Origin: a bacterium
Lineage (GTDB): Bacteria; SZUA-79; Acidulodesulfobacterales; Acidulodesulfobacteraceae
Reading direction: 5' to 3'
Assembly: GCA_021784835.1 (NCBI GenBank)
Contig: JAJYHI010000056.1
Coordinates: 1-20,900 of the forward strand
DNA: 20,900 bases
Below, piece by piece: positions 6,081-12,504 of the stretch (the stretch's first letter is position 1; every line of letters begins with the position of its first letter). The notes under the pieces are model-generated. The model saw only the letters and a program-made list of their open reading frames with translations. It was not told the origin of the DNA and searched no databases. The position numbers were made by a program, and so were the translations under genes.

Positions 6081-7269
6081 CGCTTAAAAACTTATCATAA
6101 CTTATAATCCTTACGTCTTTCTGAATTTTATCGATACTTTTTTCCTGAACTACAAGATAGGCATGCGGTATAGAAAGCCTGTCCTTAAAATATAAAAGCG
6201 AACCTGGCACGTCGCCGTAAGATTTTTTAGTTTCCACGCAAAACCAGGGCTTTTTATCTATGGCGATTAAAAAATCGACCTCCCTTTTTTCTTTATCCCT
6301 TATATAATGAAGTTCGGCTTCAAAACTTTCTTTATCGTACAGATAGTGGCAGAATTTAAGAAGATGGGACGCAATCATATTTTCATATTTTGCGCCTTCG
6401 TCTTCTATTTCCGACCAGTCCCACAAGTATATTTTAGGTTCTTTCCTTAATGATTTTATTTTGCTGTCGTAAAATGGATAAATTCTGAATGAATAATAAA
6501 ACCTTTCCAGTATATCGAGCCATAAAGAAACCGTTTTATGCGAAATTTCCAAATCTTCCCTCAGTGAATTTATAGAAAGCAAAGACGAAACTTTTGTCGG
6601 TAATAAATCCACGAGAACCTGCATAAGAGACAATTCCCTAATATTTTCAATATCTCTTATATCGTTTCTGACAAGCCTGTCTATCCGTTCGTTGTGCCAC
6701 CTGCGCAAGTTCCTTTCGTTCTGTTTAAAAAGCGGCTCGGGAAAACCGCCGAATTTAAGTAAAATATCTGATGCTTCTTTATATTCTTTAGAATAGGCGT
6801 CGAAATTTAAATTTGAGGATACCGAATATAAGGGTTTTACATCTAAAAACTCGGAAAGACTGAATGGGTGCAGCCTGTAATACCTGTATCTTCCAAGAAG
6901 CGAATCGCCGCCTTTTCGGTAAACATCAAGCCTTGCGCTTCCGGTTACGAGTATATCGAATTCTTTTTTATGCTTGTCGTATTCGCCTTTAAGATAATTT
7001 TTCCAGAATTTATATTTATGGATTTCGTCGTAAACGATTAATTTTACGTCTGGTTTACGAACTGAATTTAAAATGTCTTTACGGTCTTCCCTGTTGTCCC
7101 AGTTTAAATACTGATAAGATTTATCGTAATAGTTGTCGGCAATATATAAAGACATGGTAGTTTTGCCGACCTGGCGGGGACCGCCTACGAAAACCATCTT
7201 TTCCTTCAGGTCGTTAAGTATATCTTCGGTTATGTATCTTTCTTTTATAGCAACGTCGTTTTTCGCCAT
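6070..7269 (-). CDS. AAA_14-type ATPase with DUF4143 C-terminal domain
   Basis: The protein is 399 aa. Walker A is GPRQVGKT at residues 30-37 and Walker B is LIVYDEIH (D81-E82), followed by the sensor-like DILVTGSARLDVYRKGGDSLLGRY that is very characteristic of the AAA_14 family. The C-terminal part carries REVDFLIAIDKKPWFCVETK, which has the spacing of a PD-(D/E)xK nuclease-like core (D...ExK). These proteins are widespread and sporadically distributed, often in archaea and uncultured bacteria, and their cellular role is not established. A DNA-related or toxin-antitoxin-like role has been suggested. The gene is transcribed against the flow of its neighbours, with its own promoter. It does not appear functionally linked to the phosphate genes and may be a horizontally acquired passenger. 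Confidence 0.83.
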   Translation of the reverse strand: MAKNDVAIKERYITEDILNDLKEKMVFVGGPRQVGKTTMSLYIADNYYDKSYQYLNWDNREDRKDILNSVRKPDVKLIVYDEIHKYKFWKNYLKGEYDKHKKEFDILVTGSARLDVYRKGGDSLLGRYRYYRLHPFSLSEFLDVKPLYSVSSNLNFDAYSKEYKEASDILLKFGGFPEPLFKQNERNLRRWHNERIDRLVRNDIRDIENIRELSLMQVLVDLLPTKVSSLLSINSLREDLEISHKTVSLWLDILERFYYSFRIYPFYDSKIKSLRKEPKIYLWDWSEIEDEGAKYENMIASHLLKFCHYLYDKESFEAELHYIRDKEKREVDFLIAIDKKPWFCVETKKSYGDVPGSLLYFKDRLSIPHAYLVVQEKSIDKIQKDVRIISYDKFLSGFI

Positions 7270-7275
7270 AAATAT

Positions 7276-7306
7276 ATTATCCTACTTTTTTTGACCTAAG
7301 TCAAAA
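7276..7306 (-). promoter_or_regulatory. Promoter of the ATPase gene with an inverted repeat over the -35 box
   Basis: On the minus strand, TTGACT (complement of 7299-7304), a 17-nt spacer and GATAAT (complement of 7276-7281) form a good housekeeping promoter. The start site would fall at or within a few nt of the ATG at 7269, giving a nearly leaderless mRNA. TTTTGAC-ctaa-GTCAAAA (7289-7306) is a 7-bp inverted repeat covering the -35 box and is a possible operator. Confidence 0.5.
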
Positions 7307-7362
7307 TTATACTGGAATATTTTATTGTAAAGTCAAAATTTTATAATTAAATAATATATCAT

Positions 7363-7416
7363 GTTACAAAAATTTAACATAAACGTCATAAAAATTTAAC
7401 ATTGATAATTTATAAT
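7363..7416 (+). promoter_or_regulatory. Pho-box array and -10 box of zinc-ribbon gene 1
   Basis: Four hexamers have an 11-bp period: GTTACA 7363-7368, TTAACA 7374-7379, GTCATA 7385-7390, TTAACA 7396-7401. After exactly 9 nt comes a consensus TATAAT at 7411-7416, with no -35 box. The first three units and their spacers are nearly identical to the arrays at 11504 and 17631. GTCATA resembles the E. coli PhoB half-site. Transcription should begin near 7423, giving a leader of about 29 nt to the ATG at 7452. Confidence 0.78.
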
Positions 7417-7451
7417 AAACATAAATAATTGTATTCGAGAAGGAATATAAA

Positions 7452-7697
7452 ATGAAAAATACGACATATAAATACGGAATAACCGAAAATAATTATGAGA
7501 ATACGGACGCAATAAATTTCAAAAAATTATTTTCTCCAAAAATTTGCGCAATTAGCGTTGAATGCGGATGCGGAAAAACTAATTTTGACGTTATTATAAC
7601 TCATAATGCGGATTTCGGGAGAATTTACGACAGGTTTGAAAAAAAATGCGTTTTTTGCGGACAAGATATCCGGGTCGAGTTTGATTTTAATGTTTAA
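7452..7697 (+). CDS. Small zinc-ribbon protein 1, Pho-box controlled
   Basis: The 81-aa cytoplasmic protein has a CxC...CxxC set (C38, C40, C66, C69) suited to binding one Zn2+ in a zinc-ribbon or zinc-finger fold. The segment from FSPK (residue 27) to the end is clearly homologous to the protein encoded at 17722-17991; shared blocks are CGC, NFDV, GR(I/V)YDRF and KKC..CG. The N-terminal 26 residues are not conserved between the two. An AAGGA RBS precedes the ATG. A Pho-type promoter lies directly upstream and a strong terminator follows, so it forms a single-gene unit. I recognise no named family. It might be a zinc-dependent regulator, chaperone or ribosome-associated factor used under phosphate limitation, but no function can be read from the sequence. 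Confidence 0.75.
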   Translation: MKNTTYKYGITENNYENTDAINFKKLFSPKICAISVECGCGKTNFDVIITHNADFGRIYDRFEKKCVFCGQDIRVEFDFNV

Positions 7698-7708
7698 TAT
7701 ATAGCATA

Positions 7709-7730
7709 GATAGCTTCCATCCCCCCTATC
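7709..7730 (+). other. Small hairpin exposing a C-rich loop in the 3'UTR of zinc-ribbon gene 1
   Basis: GATAG (7709-7713) pairs with CTATC (7726-7730), leaving the loop CTTCCATCCCCC. It lies 12 nt after the stop codon and just before the terminator. The stem is only 5 bp. A C-rich loop could contact G-rich ribosome-binding sites. Confidence 0.3.
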
Positions 7731-7742
7731 GGAAATAAAGAT

Positions 7743-7785
7743 GTTTGTGCGGAAAGGCTGACACTTTTCCGCACAAACCTTTTTT
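7743..7785 (+). terminator. Strong intrinsic terminator after zinc-ribbon gene 1
   Basis: A perfect 13-bp stem GTTTGTGCGGAAA (7743-7755) / TTTCCGCACAAAC (7766-7778) with a 10-nt loop is followed by CTTTTTT. It separates the zinc-ribbon gene from the phosphoesterase gene 60 nt further on, so the latter depends on readthrough or on its own weak promoter. Confidence 0.9.
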
Positions 7786-7845
7786 ATATGTAGAGTTGCC
7801 GTAAAATATATAAATGTAAAAATAACGATTTAAAGGAGGTTAAAA

Positions 7846-9060
7846 ATGGACAGAAGGGACTTCGTAAAAATTGCCGGATTAAGTTTTTTATCGGGGTTAT
7901 TTTTAAACGGCTTTAACCTTAAAAAAGCCGATGCCGATAATGCTTCAAACGCCGCATTAAATAAATATAAAAAACCTGAACATATCGTATTAATAATGCA
8001 GGAAAATAGAAGTTTCGACCACTATTTCGGAATGATGGATAATACGATAAACGGACAGCCTGAAAGAATTATGGAGCTTGGAATAACCGACGGAATTGGC
8101 GGAAGCGTAAAACCTTATGACTTGGGTTTTAGTTACGTAACGACGAATCATGTTGACCCTAATCATTCATGGGAAGCTCTTCATACTGTATATAATAATG
8201 GTAAAATGGATGGGTATTTCTTAAACGGAATTAATCAGCCCGTCAACGACTACAAAGTTATAATGGGTTACTACGACACGAAAAAAGCCCTTTCGCCTTA
8301 TTATTACTATGCCACGAATTATACGCTATGCCAGAACTATTTTCATTCGATTATGGCTCCTACCCAGCCTAACAGGCTTTATCAGATAGCAGGGCAGTCA
8401 AACGGGCACATAACCAATGCTCCGCCGAGAAAACCATACGAGTTTCCAACAATTTTTAACAGGCTCGAAAAAGCCAAGATTTCTTGGAAAATATATGTGC
8501 AGGGCTGGCCTAATCCACATAAATACGTTCATCACTGGGTGCCGGTGATATGGTTTGGAAGTTTCAAAAGAGATAAAAACTTATGGAATAAAATAAGACC
8601 CGCCGAAGAATATTTTGAGGATATTAAAAAAGGGACGCTTCCGAGGTTCAGCTGGCTCGTGCCGGATTTTGCGCATTCCGAGCATCCGCCGGCAAACGTT
8701 AAAACCGGAATGTTATATACGGTAAAAAGAATTGAAGCTTTAAGAAAAAGCTCCTTATTTTCAAAATCGGCTATATTTTTAAACTGGGACGAATGCGGCG
8801 GCTTTTACGACCATGTAGTGCCGCCCGTGGTAGATTATTACGGTCTCGGAATGAGGGTGGGATGCATAATCATTTCTCCATTCGTTAAGAAGGGTTATGT
8901 TTCTAATATAATGCATGAACACGCTTCCGTTCTTAAATACGTCGAAAACCTATGGGGAATAGATCCGTTAACGGACAGGGACAGATATGCGAACGGATTT
9001 GAGGATGCGTTTAATAACGCGTTTGTTGCAAATCGTAACATAAATTTAACGCAATCTTAA
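7846..9060 (+). CDS. Tat-exported phosphoesterase (phospholipase C / acid phosphatase AcpA family)
   Basis: The protein is 404 aa. The N-terminus MDRRDFVKIAGLSFLSGLFL is a twin-arginine signal. The mature part shows the phosphoesterase-family blocks MQENRSFDHYFG (residues 51-62), APTQPNRLYQ with the probable nucleophile T173, and FLNWDECGGFYDHVVPP (D315, E316, D322, H323, metal ligands). It lacks the extra C-terminal domains of the about 700-aa haemolytic phospholipases C and is closer in size to AcpA-like enzymes. The likely job is release of phosphate from phosphomonoesters or phospholipids outside the cytoplasm, in keeping with the phosphate genes around it. The RBS GGAGGT (7835-7840) is strong. 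The final residues (NRNINLTQS) are encoded by Pho-box hexamers of the next element, so the C-terminal end is probably not under functional constraint. The exact substrate is undetermined. Confidence 0.87.
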   Translation: MDRRDFVKIAGLSFLSGLFLNGFNLKKADADNASNAALNKYKKPEHIVLIMQENRSFDHYFGMMDNTINGQPERIMELGITDGIGGSVKPYDLGFSYVTTNHVDPNHSWEALHTVYNNGKMDGYFLNGINQPVNDYKVIMGYYDTKKALSPYYYYATNYTLCQNYFHSIMAPTQPNRLYQIAGQSNGHITNAPPRKPYEFPTIFNRLEKAKISWKIYVQGWPNPHKYVHHWVPVIWFGSFKRDKNLWNKIRPAEEYFEDIKKGTLPRFSWLVPDFAHSEHPPANVKTGMLYTVKRIEALRKSSLFSKSAIFLNWDECGGFYDHVVPPVVDYYGLGMRVGCIIISPFVKKGYVSNIMHEHASVLKYVENLWGIDPLTDRDRYANGFEDAFNNAFVANRNINLTQS

Positions 9061-9123
9061 CGCAATTGTAATATTTAATATGTTAAGATTTTAATAATAC
9101 TGTAAGCAAGATTTTTCACCTCC
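9030..9123 (+). repeat. Pho-promoter/anti-SD RNA element, copy B (conserved part)
   Basis: This is the second copy of the element at 5209-5303, differing by four substitutions and one 1-nt indel over about 93 aligned columns. Its first 31 nt lie inside the 3' end of the phosphoesterase gene, whose stop codon (9058-9060) is part of the third hexamer. Confidence 0.85.
9035..9089 (+). promoter_or_regulatory. Pho-box array and -10 box, small RNA copy B
   Basis: The hexamers are GTAACA 9035-9040, TTAACG 9046-9051, TTAACG 9057-9062 and GTAATA 9068-9073 (11-bp period), then 10 nt, then TAAGAT at 9084-9089. The geometry equals copy A. The first two hexamers and part of the third are coding sequence of the phosphoesterase gene. 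Confidence 0.72.
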
Positions 9124-9167
9124 ATTTGACTTTCAGGGTTAATAATAAAATTAACCCTGAAAGTTTT
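9095..9167 (+). ncRNA. Putative Pho-induced small RNA with anti-Shine-Dalgarno motif, copy B
   Basis: The predicted RNA is about 70-75 nt, from just after the -10 box to the T-run near 9167. The 5' part (TAATACTGTAAGCAAG at 9095-9110) is identical to copy A. UCACCUCC lies at 9116-9123, followed by AUUUGAC instead of CAUUAGC. CCUCCAUUU is perfectly complementary to the cytochrome c RBS region (5539-5547), and ACCUCC to the phosphoesterase RBS (7835-7840). It might instead be a terminated leader of the GGDEF-EAL gene that begins 23 nt downstream. Ends are estimates. Confidence 0.6.
9129..9167 (+). terminator. Intrinsic terminator of small RNA copy B
   Basis: A perfect 15-bp stem, ACTTTCAGGGTTAAT (9129-9143) with its complement at 9150-9164, has a 6-nt AATAAA loop and then TTT. 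The stem sequence differs from copy A yet is fully paired, so pairing rather than sequence is conserved. Confidence 0.8.
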
Positions 9168-9189
9168 ACCGAATAATTAAAATCCTATT

Positions 9190-11502
9190 ATGTTTCGGTA
9201 TCTTCAAAACTTTAACAAAGACATTGTTAAGAACCTGCTAAAATTATCTAAAAAATTACCGGTTTGCAAGAATTTAGTTTTCAGGGCGGTTATTTACGGT
9301 TTAATTTTTTCGGGGATTTTTACTGTGGTTCTGTTTTATATGAATAGCAGAGGGATAAATGTAAGCGACCCTGCTTATGCGCTATTCGTTATAATTCTTC
9401 CGCTTTTTATAGGATTATTGCTGTCATTTCTCATTTCCCATTCCATTAAAGACGATATCGAAGATGTTTTTTCGATAATAGACGAAATAACCTCGATAAA
9501 AAATATAAGCGAAATTAAAAACAGCATCGTCTCCAGAAAATACTATAATCAGGAAGTAAGCGACCTGCATTACGGCGTAGAAAAACTATTGTCGAAAATA
9601 CAAGAGATGACGGTCGATAAAAATATTTTCGAATTCGAAATAAATCTGCTTGAAAAATTTATTATCACGTCCGACCTTGTTTTAAACTGGAAAAGCAGTG
9701 TTTTTTATATTTTGCGCGAATTCAATAAAGCGATAAACGTATATAACATATTTACGGTTTTCGTTAACGAATCGGTTCTTGAAATTAATGTTTTCTGGAA
9801 CGACCCGCCGTCCGAAGAGGCAAAAGAATCGTTTGATATATTAATAAAAAAAAGAATAATCGAAAACGACGAAAAATTTAAAGAATATGCGCAGAATCTT
9901 GAGCAGATAGTTATTACGCACGAGGCTTCCGTTTGCGATTGGGATATTGCCGCTTCCGGAGGCGGTTCCGTAAAAATTATAGATACCGGCGATTTCGGTC
10001 TGTCTTATAACCTTAACGGCGGCGTGGACGGGCGCGGCGGCTTATCGCTTCAGACCAAGAAAATTATGCTTAATGCGCCGGAGGTTAACGGAATAGTAGG
10101 AATAGGCATCCAGTCGGGAGGCCAGAATTCGGCAAAGATGTTAGTTATTAACGCCATACTGACGTCGCTGATAAACGTCATAGGTTCCGCAAAAGCTATA
10201 TATAAATACACTCAAGACCTCGAATTTTACGCAACCAGGGACGGGCTTACGGAATTATACAACCAGAGGGTGTTTCGGGAGTTTTTAAGCAACGCGGTCC
10301 ACAGGGCAAAAAGAAATAACGGCATTTTTGCATTTGTTCTTATCGATTTGGATAATTTTAAATCGATTAACGACAATTACGGGCATAAAATGGGAGATAA
10401 GATTCTGCAAAGCGTTGCAGAAATTTTGTCTCAAAATAAAAGAGGCGAAGATATTCTTGCAAGATACGGCGGCGACGAATTCGTTATGATTCTTCAGGAT
10501 GCTTCCGAAGAAGACGCTTATAAGATTATGGAAAGAATAAGGCAAAAAATCCTTTCTTTCGGGCTAACAGACCCTGTATCCGGCGAAAACGTTCAAATCA
10601 CCGCTTCTATCGGCATATCCGTCTTCCCGAAGTCCGCTTCTAACGAAGACGACTTGTTTATACTTGCGGATAACATGATGTATAAAGCAAAAATGGCCGG
10701 AAAGAATGCGGTGCATATTTTCAAAGAAAACGACTTTGCGCTGGTTTTACAAGAAATTAACGAAAAAAAGAATATAATTATGAACGCTATCCAAAACGAC
10801 CTTATATTGCCTTATTTCCAACCTATAAAAGCCATTAACGGCGGGGAATCGCAAAGCAATATACGCCTTAGCGAACTTCTTATGAGGATAAACATAGGCG
10901 GAAATATAATTACGGCGGGAGAATTCATAGAAACCGCGGAAAATATGGGCGTCGCTTACAAGATGGACCTATTGCTTATAGAAAAAGCTTTTAGAAAGAT
11001 TAGCGATGAAAATTACGGCGGGTCTATTTTTATCAATATATCGCCGAAGTCGGTAATAATTTCCGATTATATAAATTCCGTTAAAGGTTGCGCTTTAAAA
11101 TACGGCGTAAATCCGCAAAATATAGTGCTTGAAATAACCGAAAGAGATACCGTTAAAAATATATCGCTTCTCGAAAAATTCGTTTCCAACCTCAAATTCG
11201 AAGGGTTCAGGTTCGCCATAGACGATTTCGGTTCAGGCTATAATTCGTTCTTATACGTAAAATATCTTCCGGTCGATTTTATTAAGATAGACGGCGAATT
11301 CTCGAGGGGCATAGTTAAGGGCGGAATTATGGACAGGGCGGTAATTATGAGCCTCGTAACCATAGCAAGGGAGCTAAAAATTAAAACTATAGCCGAATAC
11401 GTAGAATCTGCCGAAATTATGGAAACGGTAAAGGGATTAGGCGTGGATTATGCGCAGGGATTTTACGTAGGGCGTCCTTCGGGCGATTTACCAAAATCTT
11501 AA
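9190..11502 (+). CDS. Membrane-bound GGDEF-EAL c-di-GMP turnover protein
   Basis: The protein is 770 aa. Two transmembrane segments (about 28-50 and 62-84) are followed by a cytoplasmic region of about 230 residues with no motif I recognise, possibly GAF-like. A GGDEF domain follows with intact GGDEF (427-431) and an RxxD inhibitory site (R418-D421). The EAL domain has E562-L-L in place of EAL but keeps INISP, ITERD, DDFGSGY (D678, D679), IKIDG, AEYVE and YAQGF, so both catalytic centres look complete. It probably makes and/or degrades c-di-GMP at the inner membrane. No Shine-Dalgarno is visible before the ATG, which lies 23 nt beyond the terminator of small RNA copy B, so expression may be low or depend on readthrough. 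The stop codon directly abuts the next Pho-box array. Confidence 0.88.
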   Translation: MFRYLQNFNKDIVKNLLKLSKKLPVCKNLVFRAVIYGLIFSGIFTVVLFYMNSRGINVSDPAYALFVIILPLFIGLLLSFLISHSIKDDIEDVFSIIDEITSIKNISEIKNSIVSRKYYNQEVSDLHYGVEKLLSKIQEMTVDKNIFEFEINLLEKFIITSDLVLNWKSSVFYILREFNKAINVYNIFTVFVNESVLEINVFWNDPPSEEAKESFDILIKKRIIENDEKFKEYAQNLEQIVITHEASVCDWDIAASGGGSVKIIDTGDFGLSYNLNGGVDGRGGLSLQTKKIMLNAPEVNGIVGIGIQSGGQNSAKMLVINAILTSLINVIGSAKAIYKYTQDLEFYATRDGLTELYNQRVFREFLSNAVHRAKRNNGIFAFVLIDLDNFKSINDNYGHKMGDKILQSVAEILSQNKRGEDILARYGGDEFVMILQDASEEDAYKIMERIRQKILSFGLTDPVSGENVQITASIGISVFPKSASNEDDLFILADNMMYKAKMAGKNAVHIFKENDFALVLQEINEKKNIIMNAIQNDLILPYFQPIKAINGGESQSNIRLSELLMRINIGGNIITAGEFIETAENMGVAYKMDLLLIEKAFRKISDENYGGSIFINISPKSVIISDYINSVKGCALKYGVNPQNIVLEITERDTVKNISLLEKFVSNLKFEGFRFAIDDFGSGYNSFLYVKYLPVDFIKIDGEFSRGIVKGGIMDRAVIMSLVTIARELKIKTIAEYVESAEIMETVKGLGVDYAQGFYVGRPSGDLPKS

Positions 11503-11542
11503 TGTTACGAAAATTTAACATAAACGTCATAAAACCGTAATA
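11499..11542 (+). repeat. 44-bp exact repeat, copy 1
   Basis: This stretch is identical base for base to 17626-17669. It comprises the whole four-hexamer Pho array including the spacers, and it overlaps the stop codon of the GGDEF-EAL gene. The first 32 nt of the array are nearly the same at 7362-7393. Confidence 0.93.
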
Positions 11543-11557
11543 ATTAAAATGTATAAT
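11504..11557 (+). promoter_or_regulatory. Pho-box array and -10 box of the polyphosphate operon
   Basis: GTTACG 11504-11509, TTAACA 11515-11520, GTCATA 11526-11531 and GTAATA 11537-11542 lie 11 bp apart. After 9 nt comes TATAAT at 11552-11557. The geometry matches the array at 7363. It should drive the four-gene CHAD-ppx-ppx-ppk1 operon with a leader of about 60 nt. Polyphosphate genes are known Pho-regulon members in several bacteria, which supports the assignment. Confidence 0.8.
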
Positions 11558-11622
11558 ATCATCATATTAATATTATTAAATTTTTAAATAATAACGTAAC
11601 GATAAAAGCGGAGGAACCGGCT

Positions 11623-12489
11623 TTGCCTATAAAATCATTTTACGGTTTAAATAAAAATATGACGTCCGAAGAAATTACGGGAAAGATATTAAATTCTCTG
11701 CTGGAGGAGATAAAAGGCGAAATGCCCGGAGTCATAGAAGGAAAAAACGACGAAAATCTGCATAATTTTAGAGTCGCGGTAAGGCGCACTAAGACTTTAT
11801 TGAAAATATTCAGAAAGCATCTTAGCGGCGACGGCGTATATTTCAAAAAAAAATTAACGAAGATAATGAAGGAAACCCAGCGAAAAAGAGACTTGGACGT
11901 TCTTATTAAGTCCCTGGATTTATATGTGGAAGAGGAAAAAGAAGAAATCAAGTTAAAAATAGAAAAAGAAATAAGAATCGAGCAGGGCAGGATTTTATCC
12001 ATTATAGGCTCTCGGGAATTTAACGGTTTTCTTGCGGATTTAGAAGAAGCCGTTAAAAAAAATACATTGTTTGTAAATAAATTAAACGAAACAGAACCTG
12101 CCGAACATTTTTCTTTAATGATAAAGAAAACTTATAAAAAATTAAGAATTATTATAAAAAATACGTCTTTAGACAACGAAGAACTGCACATACTCAGGCT
12201 GGTTTTTAAAGAATTCAGGTATATACTCGAATTTTCAGCCGATGTACTAAAGCAGGATATGATTATTAAGATAATAAGCGACGTAAAAAAAATACAGGAA
12301 GCGCTTGGAGCCGCCCACGATAAAATCGTCCAGATAAATAATTTTAAAAAATCGGTAGATAACAGCAAGGCAATCAGAAGCGCTATAAAAAAAGCGCTCG
12401 ACGACGACAGGAAAAATATCGTCGAACTGACGGAAGGTTTCGATGACGACAAGGATATAAAATCTTTTATACGGATGCTTAACGGGTAG
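11623..12489 (+). CDS. CHAD-domain polyphosphate-associated protein
   Basis: The 288-aa protein is almost entirely one CHAD domain, alpha-helical and rich in Lys and Arg. Typical blocks are ENLHNFRVAVRRTKTLLKIF (about residues 45-64), RKRDLDVLI, HILRLVFKEFRYILEF and LGAAHDKIVQINNF. CHAD domains bind polyphosphate through basic surface patches and localise to polyphosphate granules, which fits the ppx and ppk1 genes that follow. There is no CYTH domain, unlike some CHAD fusions. Translation starts at a TTG, supported by GGAGG at 11610-11614. It is the first gene of the operon, 15 nt ahead of ppx, under the Pho-type promoter at 11504-11557. Confidence 0.87.
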   Translation: MPIKSFYGLNKNMTSEEITGKILNSLLEEIKGEMPGVIEGKNDENLHNFRVAVRRTKTLLKIFRKHLSGDGVYFKKKLTKIMKETQRKRDLDVLIKSLDLYVEEEKEEIKLKIEKEIRIEQGRILSIIGSREFNGFLADLEEAVKKNTLFVNKLNETEPAEHFSLMIKKTYKKLRIIIKNTSLDNEELHILRLVFKEFRYILEFSADVLKQDMIIKIISDVKKIQEALGAAHDKIVQINNFKKSVDNSKAIRSAIKKALDDDRKNIVELTEGFDDDKDIKSFIRMLNG

Positions 12490-12504
12490 ATAATCCGGAG
12501 AACT

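Noticed and set aside
6070..7269. The AAA_14 ATPase as part of a defence island or transposon
   Set aside because: No partner nuclease, integrase, terminal repeats or other defence gene is present in the neighbourhood; it stands alone.
7363..7401. Phased hexamers as a CRISPR array or ordinary tandem repeat
   Set aside because: Units are only 6 bp with 5-bp spacers, occur four times and end at a fixed distance from a -10 box. They are promoter elements.
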